Origin: Hydrogenophaga sp.
Lineage (GTDB): Bacteria > Pseudomonadota > Gammaproteobacteria > Burkholderiales > Burkholderiaceae_C
DNA length: 64,000 bases
Direction of reading: 5' to 3'
NCBI RefSeq assembly: GCF_026125785.1
Contig: NZ_JAHCKL010000008.1
Span: forward strand, 62,001-126,000
The position numbers were made by a program, and so were the translations under genes. How positions within the stretch are numbered: position 1 is the first letter of the stretch; each line of letters opens with the position of its first letter. This document shows positions 41,035 to 50,439 of this stretch, in pieces. The notes below the pieces were generated by a model that was given only the letters and a program-made list of their open reading frames with translations, searched no databases and was not told the DNA's origin.

Positions 41035-42423
41035 ATGTCCCTGAAAATCCACAACTCGCTGACCAGACGGCTGGAGGCGTTCCAGCCTATCGAGCCAGGG
41101 CATGTGCGCATGTACGTCTGCGGCATGACGGTGTACGACCTGTGCCACCTGGGCCATGCCCGCTCCATGCTGGCCTTCGATGTCGTGCAGCGCTGGCTCA
41201 AGGCCAGCGGTTACCGCGTGACCTATGTGCGCAACGTCACCGACATCGACGACAAGATCATCGCCCGCGCACTGCAGAACGGCGAGACCATCACCGCGCT
41301 GACCAACCGCATGGTGGACGCGCTGCACCAGGACGCCGATGCCCTGGGCATCGAACGGCCCACGCATGAGCCGCGTGCCACGGAGTACGTGCCGCAGATG
41401 CTGTCGCTGATCGAGCGGCTCGAATCGCGCGGCCTGGCCTACCGGGCCGAAGGCGGCGATGTGAACTTCGCGGTGCGCAAGTTCGACGGCTACGGCAAGC
41501 TCTCCGGCAAGTCGCTGGACGAGTTGCGGGCCGGCGAGCGCGTGGCCGTGAACGACGGCAAGCACGACCCGCTGGACTTCGTGCTCTGGAAGGCCGCCAA
41601 GGCCGAGGAACCGGCAGAGGCCAAATGGCCCAGCAACTACGGCGCGGGCCGCCCAGGCTGGCACATCGAATGCTCGGCCATGAGCTGCGAGATGCTGGGC
41701 GAGACCTTCGACATCCATGGCGGCGGTGCGGACCTGCAGTTCCCTCACCATGAAAACGAAATAGCCCAGAGCGAGGGCGCCACGGGGCAGCCGCTGGCGC
41801 GTGTCTGGATGCACAACGGCTTTGTGCGCGTGGACAACGAGAAGATGTCCAAAAGCCTGGGCAACTTCTTCACCATCCGCGAAGTGCTCGGCAAGTACGA
41901 CCCCGAGACCGTGCGCTTCTTCGTGTTGCGGGCGCACTACCGCAGCGCGCTCAATTACAGCGATGCCCATCTCGACGATGCGCGTGGCGCACTCAAGCGC
42001 CTCTACACCGCCTTGTCGCAGGTCGCTGCGGCACCACTGGAGCGCATCGACTGGGGGCAGCCGCACGCGCAGCGCTTCCGTGCCGCGATGGACGAAGATT
42101 TCGGCACGCCAGAGGCCGTTGCCGTGCTCTTCGAACTGGCCAGCGAGGTGAACCGCACGCGCGATGCGGACCTGGCAGGTCTGCTGCGCGCGCTGGGCGG
42201 CGTGCTCGGCTTGTTGCAGAGCGATCCGGCCGCCTACCTCCAGGCCGGCGGTGCACATGGCGACGGGCCGGACGAGGCCGCGATTCTCAGCCTGATCGAC
42301 CAGCGTGCCGCCGCCAAGAAGTCGCGCGACTTCGCGCTGGCCGACTGCATTCGGCAGGACCTCCTCGCACAGGGCATCGTGCTCAAGGACGGTCCCGCCG
42401 GCACCACCTGGGAGCGTGCCTGA
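41035..42423 (+). CDS. cysS: Cysteinyl-tRNA synthetase
   Basis: Charges tRNA-Cys. 462 aa. Class I features: zinc Cys30 in [13 protein letters not shown] (38-41, the HIGH motif), WHIECSAM and [15 protein letters not shown] in the zinc/active site, and KMSKSLG near residue 270. C-terminal anticodon-binding part ends [21 protein letters not shown]. Start MSLKIHN used; an earlier in-frame ATG gives a Ser/Arg extension without family similarity. Ends in TGATG overlap with the glycosylase gene. Confidence 0.97.
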   Translation: MSLKIHNSLTRRLEAFQPIEPGHVRMYVCGMTVYDLCHLGHARSMLAFDVVQRWLKASGYRVTYVRNVTDIDDKIIARALQNGETITALTNRMVDALHQDADALGIERPTHEPRATEYVPQMLSLIERLESRGLAYRAEGGDVNFAVRKFDGYGKLSGKSLDELRAGERVAVNDGKHDPLDFVLWKAAKAEEPAEAKWPSNYGAGRPGWHIECSAMSCEMLGETFDIHGGGADLQFPHHENEIAQSEGATGQPLARVWMHNGFVRVDNEKMSKSLGNFFTIREVLGKYDPETVRFFVLRAHYRSALNYSDAHLDDARGALKRLYTALSQVAAAPLERIDWGQPHAQRFRAAMDEDFGTPEAVAVLFELASEVNRTRDADLAGLLRALGGVLGLLQSDPAAYLQAGGAHGDGPDEAAILSLIDQRAAAKKSRDFALADCIRQDLLAQGIVLKDGPAGTTWERA

Positions 42424-43067
42424 TGGCCACCGCCAGCAGCCTGCCGCAGGACGCGCCCGCCTACTGGGCGGACGCCTGCCGGCACCTGATGAAACGGGAC
42501 CGGGTGATGAAGAAGCTCATTCCCCAGTACGGCGGCGCCTGCCTGCAGTCGCGCGGCGATGCCTTCGTCACGCTGGCGCGCAGCATCGTGGGTCAGCAGA
42601 TCTCGGTGAAGGCCGCGCAGTCGGTGTGGGACCGGTTCGAGTGCCTGCCGCGCAAGATGACGCCGGCCTACGTCCTCAAGCTCAAGGTGGACGACATGCG
42701 CGCGGCCGGCCTCTCCGCGCGCAAGGTGGAATACCTGGTCGATCTGGCCCTGCACTTCGCCAACGACCAGGTGCACGTCAAGGGCTGGGCGACGATGGAC
42801 GATGAGGCCATCATCGCCGAGCTGGTGGCCATCCGCGGCATCGGTCGATGGACCGCAGAGATGTTCCTGATCTTCCATCTGATGCGGCCCAACGTATTAC
42901 CGCTGGACGACATCGGTCTGCAGAATGGCATCAGCCAGTGCTACTTTTCCGGCGAGCCTGTCAGCCGCAGCGAGATCCGCGAAGTGGCGGGCTCCTGGGC
43001 TCCGTATTGCAGCGTGGCGACTTGGTATATTTGGCGGTCGCTCGATCCGCTGCCGGTGAGCTACTGA
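42423..43067 (+). CDS. DNA-3-methyladenine glycosylase II (HhH-GPD, AlkA-like)
   Basis: 214 aa base-excision repair enzyme. HhH-GPD motif: LVAIRGIGRWTAEMFLIFHL then PLDDIGLQNGI with the catalytic Asp (second D of LDD). Earlier FVTLARSIVGQQISVKAA is the conserved helix. Lacks the extra N-terminal domain of E. coli AlkA, as do many bacterial relatives of this size. Coupled to cysS by one-base overlap. Removes alkylated bases; exact substrate range not deducible. Confidence 0.92.
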   Translation: MATASSLPQDAPAYWADACRHLMKRDRVMKKLIPQYGGACLQSRGDAFVTLARSIVGQQISVKAAQSVWDRFECLPRKMTPAYVLKLKVDDMRAAGLSARKVEYLVDLALHFANDQVHVKGWATMDDEAIIAELVAIRGIGRWTAEMFLIFHLMRPNVLPLDDIGLQNGISQCYFSGEPVSRSEIREVAGSWAPYCSVATWYIWRSLDPLPVSY

Positions 43068-43113
43068 ACCCGCCGGCCCGTCGGGACGTCGTTGACAAGA
43101 CAAGGAGTTGACC

Positions 43114-44085
43114 TTGGCCAAAAAGACCTTTCTGGATTTCGAGCAGCCGATCGCCGAGCTCGAAACCAAGATCGAGGAACTTCGCTATGTGCAGACCGAA
43201 TCCGCGGTCGACATCTCCGAGGAAATCGAACAGCTCGCAGGCAAGAGCCTGCAACTCACCAAGGACATCTACAGCAACCTCACGCCGTGGCAGATCACCA
43301 AGATCGCCCGCCATGCCGACCGGCCCTACACGCTGGACTATGTGCGCGAGATCTTCACCCACTTCGTGGAACTGCACGGGGACCGTCACTTCGCCGATGA
43401 CCTGAGCATCGTCGGCGGCATGGCGCGCTTCAATGGCCAGCCCTGCATGGTGCTGGGCCATCAGAAGGGGCGCGACACCAAGGAGCGCGGCCTGCGCAAC
43501 TTCGGCATGACCAAGCCCGAGGGGTACCGCAAGGCGTTGCGCCTCATGAAGCTGGCCGAAAAGTTCAAGCTGCCCGTCTTCACCTTCGTGGACACGCCCG
43601 GTGCCTACCCCGGCATCGACGCCGAGGAGCGCGGCCAGTCCGAGGCCATCGGCCGCAACATCTTCGAAATGGCGCAACTGGAGGTGCCCATCATCTCCAC
43701 CATCATTGGCGAGGGCGGCTCTGGTGGCGCGCTGGCCATCTCCGTGGCCGACCAGGTGCTGATGCTGCAGTACTCGGTCTATTCGGTGATCAGCCCCGAG
43801 GGCTGTGCATCCATTCTCTGGAAGACCAGCGACCGCGCCAGCGATGCCGCCGACGCGCTGGGCATCACCGCGCACCGCCTCAAGGCCCTGGGCCTGGTGG
43901 ACAAGATCGTCAACGAACCCGTGGGCGGCGCGCACCGCGACCACAAGCAGATGGCCGCTTTCCTCAAGCGCGCCCTCAACGACGCCTGGCGCCAGGTCGC
44001 CGACCTCAAGGTCAAGGAACTGCTGGAGCGCCGCCACGCGCGCCTCAACAGCTACGGCCGCTTCACCGACACGAAGGCCAAGTGA
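43114..44085 (+). CDS. accA: Acetyl-CoA carboxylase carboxyltransferase subunit alpha
   Basis: Transfers CO2 from biotin to acetyl-CoA, first step of fatty acid synthesis. 323 aa. Landmarks: [64 protein letters not shown] and [14 protein letters not shown] start at 43114 chosen because AAGGAG (43102-43107) is six bases before it; a TTG at 43108 abuts that site. Ends in GTGA overlap with tilS. Confidence 0.96.
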   Translation: MAKKTFLDFEQPIAELETKIEELRYVQTESAVDISEEIEQLAGKSLQLTKDIYSNLTPWQITKIARHADRPYTLDYVREIFTHFVELHGDRHFADDLSIVGGMARFNGQPCMVLGHQKGRDTKERGLRNFGMTKPEGYRKALRLMKLAEKFKLPVFTFVDTPGAYPGIDAEERGQSEAIGRNIFEMAQLEVPIISTIIGEGGSGGALAISVADQVLMLQYSVYSVISPEGCASILWKTSDRASDAADALGITAHRLKALGLVDKIVNEPVGGAHRDHKQMAAFLKRALNDAWRQVADLKVKELLERRHARLNSYGRFTDTKAK

Positions 44086-45041
44086 CCCTCTGCGGGCCGG
44101 CGCTGGCAGGGTGGTGTGAACGCCACCCGCTGGCGGTGGCCGGGTCCGCTCCCCTTGCCGTCGCCTACAGCGGCGGTGCCGACTCCACCGCTTTGTTGCT
44201 GGCGGTCCGCGACCGCTGGCCGGACCGGGCGCGTGCGTTCCATGTGCACCACGGCCTGCAGGCCGCCGGCGACGACTTCGAGGCCCATGCGCGCGCGTTT
44301 TGCGCGCGGCACGGCGTGCCGTTGCGCGTGGCCCATGTGCAAGCGGCTCACGCGCCGGGGCAGAGCCCGGAAGACGCCGCGCGCCGTGCACGCTACGAAG
44401 CCCTGGCGCGCATGGCGCAGGAAGAGGGCGCCTCCTGCGTGCTGCTGGGCCAGCACGCCGACGACCAGGCCGAAACGCTGCTGCTGGCGCTCAGCCGGGG
44501 CGCCGGCCTGCCCGGCCTCGCGGCCATGCCCGAGCACTTCGAGCGGCATGGCGTGGTCTTTGGCCGGCCCTTGCTCGACCTGCCGGCGCAGGCCTTGCGT
44601 GCCGTGCTCAACGAGGCTGGCCACGCCTTCGTGGACGACCCCAGCAACGCCGACGCGCGCTTCACGCGCAACCGCATCCGCGCCACGCTGATGCCCGCCT
44701 GGGCCGAGGCATTCCCCGGTTTCCGGCTCCTGCTCGCGCGCAGTGCCCGGCACGCGGCCCAGGCACAGCGCCTGCTCGATGAGCTGGCGGCGATCGACCT
44801 TGCTGCCTGCGGCACGCCGCCGGCCATCACGCCGCTGCGTGCGCTCTCGCGCGAGCGGCAAGCCAACGCCTTGCGCGCCTGGCTGCGTAGAGAAGAGGGC
44901 GTGGCACCCAGTGCCGCGCAGCTTGAAGAACTGCTCGACCAGATTGCCGCCTGCACCACACGCGGCCATCGCATCGAGATCAAGGTCGCCAGCGGCTGCG
45001 TGGTCCGCGACGGCGAACGCCTGTGCTACCGCGCGGGCTGA
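44082..45041 (+). CDS. tilS: tRNA(Ile)-lysidine synthetase
   Basis: Modifies C34 of tRNA-Ile(CAU) to lysidine. 319 aa. PP-loop SGGADST (30-36) in the N-type ATP-pyrophosphatase fold, then [39 protein letters not shown] and [21 protein letters not shown], all TilS hallmarks. GTG start overlaps the accA stop. The C-terminal domain is short compared with E. coli TilS. Confidence 0.94.
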   Translation: MTLCGPALAGWCERHPLAVAGSAPLAVAYSGGADSTALLLAVRDRWPDRARAFHVHHGLQAAGDDFEAHARAFCARHGVPLRVAHVQAAHAPGQSPEDAARRARYEALARMAQEEGASCVLLGQHADDQAETLLLALSRGAGLPGLAAMPEHFERHGVVFGRPLLDLPAQALRAVLNEAGHAFVDDPSNADARFTRNRIRATLMPAWAEAFPGFRLLLARSARHAAQAQRLLDELAAIDLAACGTPPAITPLRALSRERQANALRAWLRREEGVAPSAAQLEELLDQIAACTTRGHRIEIKVASGCVVRDGERLCYRAG

Positions 45042-45053
45042 CACCCCCCATCC

Positions 45054-45059
45054 TATAAT
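45054..45059 (+). promoter_or_regulatory. lysC -10 box and leader
   Basis: Perfect TATAAT just after tilS; no clear -35 box. The leader to 45157 holds TCAGG-gttttg-CCTGA (45061-45076) spanning the predicted start, and a stem GCGGACC/GGTCCGC (45092-45108). No lysine-riboswitch core recognised. Confidence 0.5.
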
Positions 45060-45157
45060 CTCAGGGTTTTGCCTGATGCAGCCGCGTCCGTGCGGACCAG
45101 CGGTCCGCGCACCGCCGATCCGGCAACCCGAGACGACTCACCAACCCGATCCAACCG

Positions 45158-46438
45158 ATGGCTTTGATAGTTCACAAGTACGGCGGTACCTCCATGGGGT
45201 CCACCGAGCGCATCCGCAACGTGGCCCGGCGCGTGGCCAAATGGCACCGGGCCGGCCACCAGATGGTGGTGGTGCCCAGCGCCATGAGTGGCGAGACCAA
45301 CCGCCTGCTCGGCCTGGCCAAGGAGCTGGCTCCGGCGAAGACCGGCACCGCCTATGGCCGCGAACTCGACATGCTCGCGGCCACCGGCGAGCAGGCGTCT
45401 TCCGCGCTGCTGGCCATTGCGCTGCAAGCCGAAGGCCTGGAGGCGGTGAGCTACGCCGGCTGGCAGGTGCCGATCATGACCAACAACGCCTACACCAAGG
45501 CCCGCATCGAGTCCATCGACGACGCGCGCATCCGCGCCGACCTGCAGGCCGGCCGCGTGGTCATCGTCACCGGCTTCCAGGGCATGGACCCTGAAGGCAA
45601 CATCACCACGCTGGGCCGTGGCGGCAGCGACACCTCGGCCGTGGCCGTGGCGGCTGCACTCAAGGCGGCCGAGTGCCTGATCTACACCGATGTCGACGGC
45701 GTCTACACCACCGACCCGCGCGTGGTGCCCGAGGCCCGCCGCCTGGCCCGCGTGAGCTTCGAGGAAATGCTGGAAATGGCCAGCATGGGCAGCAAGGTGC
45801 TGCAGATCCGCTCGGTGGAGTTCGCCGGCAAGTACAAGGTGCCGCTGCGCGTGCTCTCCAGCTTCACGCCCTGGGACATCGACCTGAACGAAGAAGCCGC
45901 CTCCGGCACCCTGATCACTTTTGAGGAAGACGAAGACATGGAACAAGCCGTCGTTTCCGGCATTGCATTCAACCGCGACGAAGCGAAGATCTCGGTGCTC
46001 GGCGTGCCCGACACCCCGGGCATCGCCTACCAGATCCTGGGCGCGGTGGCCGACGCCAACATCGAAGTCGACGTGATCATCCAGAACCTCTCCAAGGACG
46101 GCAAGACCGACTTCAGCTTCACGGTGCACCGCAACGACCACCAGAAGACGCTGGACCTGCTCAAGACCAAGGTGGTGCCCGCGCTCGGTGCCGCCGAAGT
46201 GGTGAGCGACGCTCGCATCTGCAAGGTCAGCATCGTGGGCATCGGCATGCGCAGCCACGTCGGCGTGGCCAGCCGCATGTTCAAGTGCCTGAGCGTCGAG
46301 GGCATCAACATCCAGATGATCTCCACCTCGGAGATCAAGACCTCGGTGGTGATCGACGAGAAGTACATGGAGCTCGCCGTGCGTTCGCTGCACCGCGAGT
46401 TCGACCTCGACCAGACCGCCGACACCATCGCGGGTTGA
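45158..46438 (+). CDS. lysC: Aspartate kinase
   Basis: Phosphorylates aspartate, first step to lysine, threonine and methionine. 426 aa. N-terminal kinase domain: VHKYGGTSMGSTERIRNVA, TTLGRGGSDTSAVAVAAAL, and the DVDGVYTTDPRVVPEARRL segment. Two C-terminal ACT domains (about 265-420: ISVLGVPDTPGIAYQIL and VSIVGIGMRSHVGVASRMF) for feedback control. Followed by tRNA-Ser, a common betaproteobacterial order. Confidence 0.97.
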   Translation: MALIVHKYGGTSMGSTERIRNVARRVAKWHRAGHQMVVVPSAMSGETNRLLGLAKELAPAKTGTAYGRELDMLAATGEQASSALLAIALQAEGLEAVSYAGWQVPIMTNNAYTKARIESIDDARIRADLQAGRVVIVTGFQGMDPEGNITTLGRGGSDTSAVAVAAALKAAECLIYTDVDGVYTTDPRVVPEARRLARVSFEEMLEMASMGSKVLQIRSVEFAGKYKVPLRVLSSFTPWDIDLNEEAASGTLITFEEDEDMEQAVVSGIAFNRDEAKISVLGVPDTPGIAYQILGAVADANIEVDVIIQNLSKDGKTDFSFTVHRNDHQKTLDLLKTKVVPALGAAEVVSDARICKVSIVGIGMRSHVGVASRMFKCLSVEGINIQMISTSEIKTSVVIDEKYMELAVRSLHREFDLDQTADTIAG

Positions 46439-46475
46439 GCGTCTTCGCCGGGGCTGGAGCCCGTTGAAGTTGAGG

Positions 46476-46481
46476 CATAAT
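46476..46481 (+). promoter_or_regulatory. -10 box of the tRNA-Ser gene
   Basis: CATAAT eleven bases before the mature tRNA 5' end; CTGGAG at 46454-46459 (16-base spacer) is a weak -35 candidate. Lies between lysC and the tRNA. Confidence 0.45.
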
Positions 46482-46492
46482 ACGCAGCTTCC

Positions 46493-46585
46493 GGAGTGAT
46501 GACCGAGTGGCCGAAGGTGCTCCCCTGCTAAGGGAGTATGGGGTGTAGAGCCTCATCGAGGGTTCGAATCCCTCTCACTCCGCCA
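46493..46585 (+). tRNA. tRNA-Ser (anticodon GCU)
   Basis: Class II tRNA with a long variable arm. Acceptor GGAGTGA (46493-46499) pairs TCACTCC (46575-46581), discriminator G, encoded CCA (46583-46585). Anticodon stem CTCCC/GGGAG with loop CTGCTAA, anticodon GCT at 46527-46529. T-arm has GGTTCGAATCC. Reads AGC/AGU codons. Confidence 0.97.
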
Positions 46586-46620
46586 GAATTCAGTCCAGAC
46601 TGATCCAAACTGGTCCCAAA

Positions 46621-46643
46621 AGCCCGCGCAAGCGGGCTTTTTC
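46621..46643. terminator. Rho-independent terminator, probably bidirectional
   Basis: AGCCCGC-gcaa-GCGGGCT then TTTTTC on the plus strand, ending the tRNA-Ser transcript 36 bases after CCA. Preceded by CCAAAA, so the minus strand also reads a stem followed by TTTT and can end the serine-hydrolase transcript. Confidence 0.85.
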
Positions 46644-46726
46644 ATTGGGGAATTTGCCCCCTCGATGAGAAAGCCAAAAATAGGTGCTCTCGAGCGTGGT
46701 GCTCCCTGTCCGGAGGGCGCCGATGT

Positions 46727-47839
46727 TCAGCGCGAGAGCAGGCTCTGTGAGCCCCGGTCGATCGCCTCGCCATCCCTGTTATTGGTGGTGACGAACACGC
46801 GCCGTCTGTCCGTGCGCACGCCAATTCGTTGGCCGTTGTACCCGAACATCCAGACTTGGCCATCCGCGCCGGTGTGCAGCCCCATGCCATAGGCCGGCGC
46901 CGACTGCCAGTAGCCTTTGGCCACCAAAGGCGAGGCGGCCTCCTTGACGAACTGGCGCATGCAGGCGCTGCCGGCCTGATCGGTCAGTCTTTCCAGGACG
47001 TACAGACCGATTCGGGCGAAGTCGCGCGTGGTGGCGAACACCAGTACCTCGGCGATGCCGTTGCCCTCGCTGTCGACGAACCAGGCGGCGGACGACTCGC
47101 CACCGGCTTCCTGCCAGACCGTGGCTTCAAACCAGGCCTGCAACGGCTGCCCGGTGGCTTCGCGCACCACCAGGCTCAAGGCTTCGGAGTCCAGTCCGTT
47201 GTAGATGAATTTCTCTCCAGGCTTGAAGCGACTGGGCGCACCGTGTTTGCCGATCAGCTCGGCCAGGCTCATGCGGTGCTCGACCATGGCGTTGAAGTCT
47301 CGCAGGTTGTGAATGCCAATGTAGCCATTGCCTCCCGGGTCCTCGGCTCCGCTGGTGTAGCGCAGCAGATCGCGCACGCTGGCGCGACCATAGGCCGTCC
47401 CCTGCAATTGCGGTGCATAGGCCTGAGCGAGGTCGTCCAGGCTCTTGATGCGGCCCGCGCACAGCGCTTCTCCAACGGCCAGGGCGGTCCAGCTCTTGGT
47501 GACCGAGTAGGCGCCGATCATCGAGTCGGCCTGAGCGCCTTGGCCGTAGCCTTCGAAGAGCACCAAGCCGTTTTCCAGCAGCAGGGTTCCGTAGGTGCCA
47601 CGGGCAAAGCTCTGCACCGCCGAGATCACCGGTCGTGTGGACTCGTTGTCGGGAGCCGGTGGCAGCGGGCGCACGTTGGATGCGGGCTTGAAGCGGTAGA
47701 CACGGGCGGCGTTGGCCTCCAGGCCGCTGCGCACCGCTTCCGGGTTGTCCATCTTGTGCCAGGGCTGTGCCCTCAGCGGGAGCGTGAGCGCACCGAGCAG
47801 CACGGCGACCAGCAGGCGCAGGGACATCGGCAACAGCAT
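46727..47839 (-). CDS. Serine hydrolase of the beta-lactamase/class C family
   Basis: 370 aa, exported (signal sequence about 1-24, LLVAVLLGALTLPLRAQ). Active-site SxxK is S112-V-T-K115, the YxN motif is in FIYNGLDS (about 214), and the third box is near WMFGYNGQRIGV. Relatives include esterases, 6-aminohexanoate-dimer hydrolases and beta-lactamases, so substrate is open. AGGAG lies 10 bases before the first ATG. Single gene; its transcript ends at the tRNA terminator. The 216-base gap before it shows nothing recognisable. Confidence 0.85.
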   Translation of the reverse strand: MLLPMSLRLLVAVLLGALTLPLRAQPWHKMDNPEAVRSGLEANAARVYRFKPASNVRPLPPAPDNESTRPVISAVQSFARGTYGTLLLENGLVLFEGYGQGAQADSMIGAYSVTKSWTALAVGEALCAGRIKSLDDLAQAYAPQLQGTAYGRASVRDLLRYTSGAEDPGGNGYIGIHNLRDFNAMVEHRMSLAELIGKHGAPSRFKPGEKFIYNGLDSEALSLVVREATGQPLQAWFEATVWQEAGGESSAAWFVDSEGNGIAEVLVFATTRDFARIGLYVLERLTDQAGSACMRQFVKEAASPLVAKGYWQSAPAYGMGLHTGADGQVWMFGYNGQRIGVRTDRRRVFVTTNNRDGEAIDRGSQSLLSR

Positions 47840-48055
47840 GGCAAGCAGTCTCCTGTCTAGAGCGTGTCAAGGCGGCTGGGTTCGCGCCAGAAAGAAGATG
47901 TCGCGCACCCAGGTGTTGCCTTGTCCCCGTTGAAGCACGCCACCGGGTTCCTGGGGTCTTGACCACCCGGTGCAGCACAGGGGCTGCTGAAGAGGGGATG
48001 GGCGCAATCTACGACATAGCCGTTGCCGGCACAAGAGAGCTTCTCTGGCCGCGTT

Positions 48056-48508
48056 CTACGCAGCCACCACCTGCCGCATGCGCCGAGCGTCCTGGCGGTA
48101 ACGCGGTGCGAGGCTGGCTTTCTGGCGGTCGCTCAGGATTTTTCCCGAGAGCTGGAAGAACTTGCGCTCCTCCTCGCGCAGGTGGTGGTGCACCTCGTGG
48201 GAGAGTTTCCTGGCCAGTGGCTTCCATTGCGCCGGGTCGTGGCGCGCACGGGCCAGGTCCTCCACGCATTCGTCGATCTCATGGTGTTCCGCCAGCGCGT
48301 GCCGCGAGGATTTCAGCCCCATGTCGTCGAACAGGATCTGGGCGTACAGAAAGCGCTCTTCGGCGGCGGCGTGGGCGGCGAGCTCCACGCGCAGTTCCTG
48401 GAACAGCGACCAGGCCAGAGGGTTGTCGGGGGCGGTGCGCAGCAGGCGCCGGCACAGCTTGCGCTGCAGTTCGTGGCTTTCTCGCAGGGCTTCGTAGATG
48501 TTGTCCAT
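48056..48508 (-). CDS. Hemerythrin HHE domain-containing protein
   Basis: 150 aa cytoplasmic four-helix protein. Metal-ligand candidates run in hemerythrin order: ESHELQRKL, AAHAAAEERFLYAQIL, EHHEIDECVEDL and LSHEVHHHLREEERKFF. Such proteins bind a di-iron centre and sense or store O2, NO or iron; exact role not deducible. Start MDNIYEAL has AAAGGAG ten bases upstream, so an earlier ATG is not used. Divergent from the VOC gene with 118 bases between. Confidence 0.9.
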   Translation of the reverse strand: MDNIYEALRESHELQRKLCRRLLRTAPDNPLAWSLFQELRVELAAHAAAEERFLYAQILFDDMGLKSSRHALAEHHEIDECVEDLARARHDPAQWKPLARKLSHEVHHHLREEERKFFQLSGKILSDRQKASLAPRYRQDARRMRQVVAA

Positions 48509-48614
48509 GAGGGGTGCTCCTTTCTTTCTGTGCCAGCCCAAGGCTACGCGCCTGCACCGTGCCCGCGCGTAGGACATCGCCGACTCGGGATGTCGGACAG
48601 GCTGGTGCCTCCGT

Positions 48615-48620
48615 TACGAT
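48615..48620 (+). promoter_or_regulatory. -10 box of the VOC gene, leaderless arrangement
   Basis: TACGAT, six bases (GCCGGC) before the ATG at 48627; no Shine-Dalgarno possible. Confidence 0.45.
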
Positions 48621-48626
48621 GCCGGC

Positions 48627-49046
48627 ATGGGTATCAAACGTTTTGACCATGTGGCCATCCCCACCGCGCAGCCAGAGGCGCTGATGGCGTTCTACGCCGC
48701 GCTGGGTTTCGGTGTGCCCACGCCCGAGGCGTGGCGGGCGACCGGCAAGCCGTTCTTTGCCATCCAGTTCGGCGAGAACAAGATCAATGTGCACGCGCCC
48801 GCCGCGTGGCAGAACCCGGACTTCAGACTGCGCGGTCCCACCGCCGTACCGGGGTGCGGTGATTTCTGTTTCGTCTGGGACGGCACGGTGCAGGAGGTGC
48901 TGGAGCTGCTGGCCCGGGTGGGTGCCGCGGTGGAGGTGGGGCCCATCGAGCGCGTGGGTGCGCGCGATGGCGGCACTGCGGTGGGCACCAGCGTGTACAC
49001 CCGCGATCCCGACGGCAATCTGCTGGAATTCATGGTGTACGCCTGA
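48627..49046 (+). CDS. VOC-family (glyoxalase/dioxygenase-like) protein
   Basis: 139 aa, one full vicinal-oxygen-chelate domain built of two beta-alpha-beta-beta-beta units: IKRFDHVAIPTAQPEALMAFYAALGF and GCGDFCFVWDGTVQEVLELL ... SVYTRDPDGNLLEFMVY. Likely metal ligands are the His in FDHVA, His in INVHAP and the C-terminal Glu in LLEF. Substrate unknown. Followed by the DMT transporter gene after 31 bases. Confidence 0.88.
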   Translation: MGIKRFDHVAIPTAQPEALMAFYAALGFGVPTPEAWRATGKPFFAIQFGENKINVHAPAAWQNPDFRLRGPTAVPGCGDFCFVWDGTVQEVLELLARVGAAVEVGPIERVGARDGGTAVGTSVYTRDPDGNLLEFMVYA

Positions 49047-49064
49047 GGCCGTTGGCCGGCACCG

Positions 49065-49070
49065 CACAAT
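49065..49070 (+). promoter_or_regulatory. -10-like box of the DMT transporter gene
   Basis: CACAAT seven bases before the ATG at 49078; supports that start over the ATG at 49069, which lies inside the hexamer's end. Confidence 0.35.
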
Positions 49071-49077
49071 GCGGGCC

Positions 49078-49986
49078 ATGCAGTCACATACACCTCAAGG
49101 TATTTCCACCGCGGCCTTTGCCACCCTCCTGCTGATCGCCTTCATGATGGGCGCGAACCATGTGGCCGCGCGCCTGGCGTTCGACCATGGGGTGAGCGTG
49201 GCCACCGCCGTGGCGTTTCGCAGTTGCGTTACCGCGCTGGTGGTCAGCCTGATCCTGCTGGCCTACCGTGTGCCGGTGCAACTGCAGTCCCGGCACCGCA
49301 AGGCGCTGTTGCTGATTGGCGTGCTGGTGGGTGTGCAAAGCCTGTGCCTGTACGCCGCGGTGGCACGGCTGCCGGTGGCGCTGGCGCTGCTGGCTTTCAA
49401 CACCTACCCGTTGTGGACGGCGCTGTGGGCGCGCGTGGTGTACGGCCAGCGCGCTGCGCCGCGCGTGCTGCGCGCCATGCCGGTGATGCTGATCGGCTTG
49501 GCCCTGGCGCTGGACGTGTCCGGCGCGGCCTCGGGACTGGGTGCCACCGGCCACTGGGCGCGCATCGGTGTCGGGGTGGCGTTCGCGCTGGCGGGCTCAG
49601 CCAGCTTCGGCCTGGCGCTGGTTGTCACCCAGCACGAGACGGTGGGGCTCGATGGCCGGCTGCGCACGGCGACCACCATGGGCATCGTCGCGCTCATCGC
49701 GCTGGCGGCTTCGGGCTTCCAGGGCGGGCTGTCGCTGCCCACCGAGCCGGTCGGCTGGATGGGCCTGGCGGGCCTGACGTTTCTCTATGGCACCGCCTTC
49801 ACCATCATGTTCACGGTGCTGCCGCGCCTGGGCGTGGTGGGCAATTCCGCCATCATGAACATCGAGCCCATCTTCGCGCTCGTGCTCGCCTGGGCCATCC
49901 TGGGGCAGTCCATCGCACCGGTGCAGGTGGCCGGTGGTCTGGTGGTGGTTGCCACGGTGATGTGGCTGGGCTTGCGCAAGGGCTGA
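49078..49986 (+). CDS. EamA/DMT-superfamily transporter
   Basis: 302 aa inner-membrane protein with about ten hydrophobic helices in two EamA repeats (first from about 9, second from about 155: IGVGVAFALAGSASFGLALVV ... NSAIMNIEPIFALVLAWAILGQSI, the conserved end of the repeat). Exports or imports small metabolites; substrate not deducible. The ATG three codons upstream is an alternative. Converges with the S4 gene, 18 bases between. Confidence 0.87.
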   Translation: MQSHTPQGISTAAFATLLLIAFMMGANHVAARLAFDHGVSVATAVAFRSCVTALVVSLILLAYRVPVQLQSRHRKALLLIGVLVGVQSLCLYAAVARLPVALALLAFNTYPLWTALWARVVYGQRAAPRVLRAMPVMLIGLALALDVSGAASGLGATGHWARIGVGVAFALAGSASFGLALVVTQHETVGLDGRLRTATTMGIVALIALAASGFQGGLSLPTEPVGWMGLAGLTFLYGTAFTIMFTVLPRLGVVGNSAIMNIEPIFALVLAWAILGQSIAPVQVAGGLVVVATVMWLGLRKG

Positions 49987-50004
49987 GTGGCGCCGCTGTC
50001 GCCC

Positions 50005-50439
50005 TCAGTCTCTGGGGTCGATGGAAGCGCTCCAGCGCTCGTTCCAGTCGCCGCCGCCTCGCAGGTGCTCGATCTGCCGCCGATCGCGCTTGGTGGGCCG
50101 TCCCATGGGCTGGCTCAGCGCCGGCTCGGGGGCGACGCGGCGCAGTTCGGCCGCCTCGCGGCGCAGCCGCTGGGATTCGGCGGTTTCCTCGTAGAGCAGG
50201 GCGGCCACGGGTGCCGGCCCCCGCACGCCGCTCAGGCCCCGCACGGTGACCGTGCGTGTTTCGTGTCCGATGCGCAGCTCCAGCACGTCGCCCGGCCTGA
50301 GCTCGCGCGCGGGCTTGGCCGGCGCGCCATTGACGCGCACGCGGCCCTTGTCGATCTCTTCGCTGCTGAGGCTGCGCGTCTTGTAGAAGCGCGCGGCCCA
50401 GAGCCATTTGTCCAGCCGTACTTTGCCTTCAGATGTCAT
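50005..50439 (-). CDS. RNA-binding S4 domain protein (Hsp15-like)
   Basis: 144 aa. S4 domain about 5-70: VRLDKWLWAARFYKTRSLSSEEIDKGRVRVNG, as in Hsp15/HslR, which binds stalled 50S subunits with attached peptidyl-tRNA. C-terminal basic tail with PMGRPTKRDRRQIEHL, typical of these proteins. Its start lies 11 bases inside the end of the histidine-kinase gene, so co-transcription with tctDE is likely. Confidence 0.9.
   Translation of the reverse strand: MTSEGKVRLDKWLWAARFYKTRSLSSEEIDKGRVRVNGAPAKPARELRPGDVLELRIGHETRTVTVRGLSGVRGPAPVAALLYEETAESQRLRREAAELRRVAPEPALSQPMGRPTKRDRRQIEHLRGGGDWNERWSASIDPRD

Noticed and set aside
46493..46585. Integration hotspot at tRNA-Ser
   Set aside because: No integrase gene and no repeated tRNA 3' end in the following sequence; flanking genes look ordinary.
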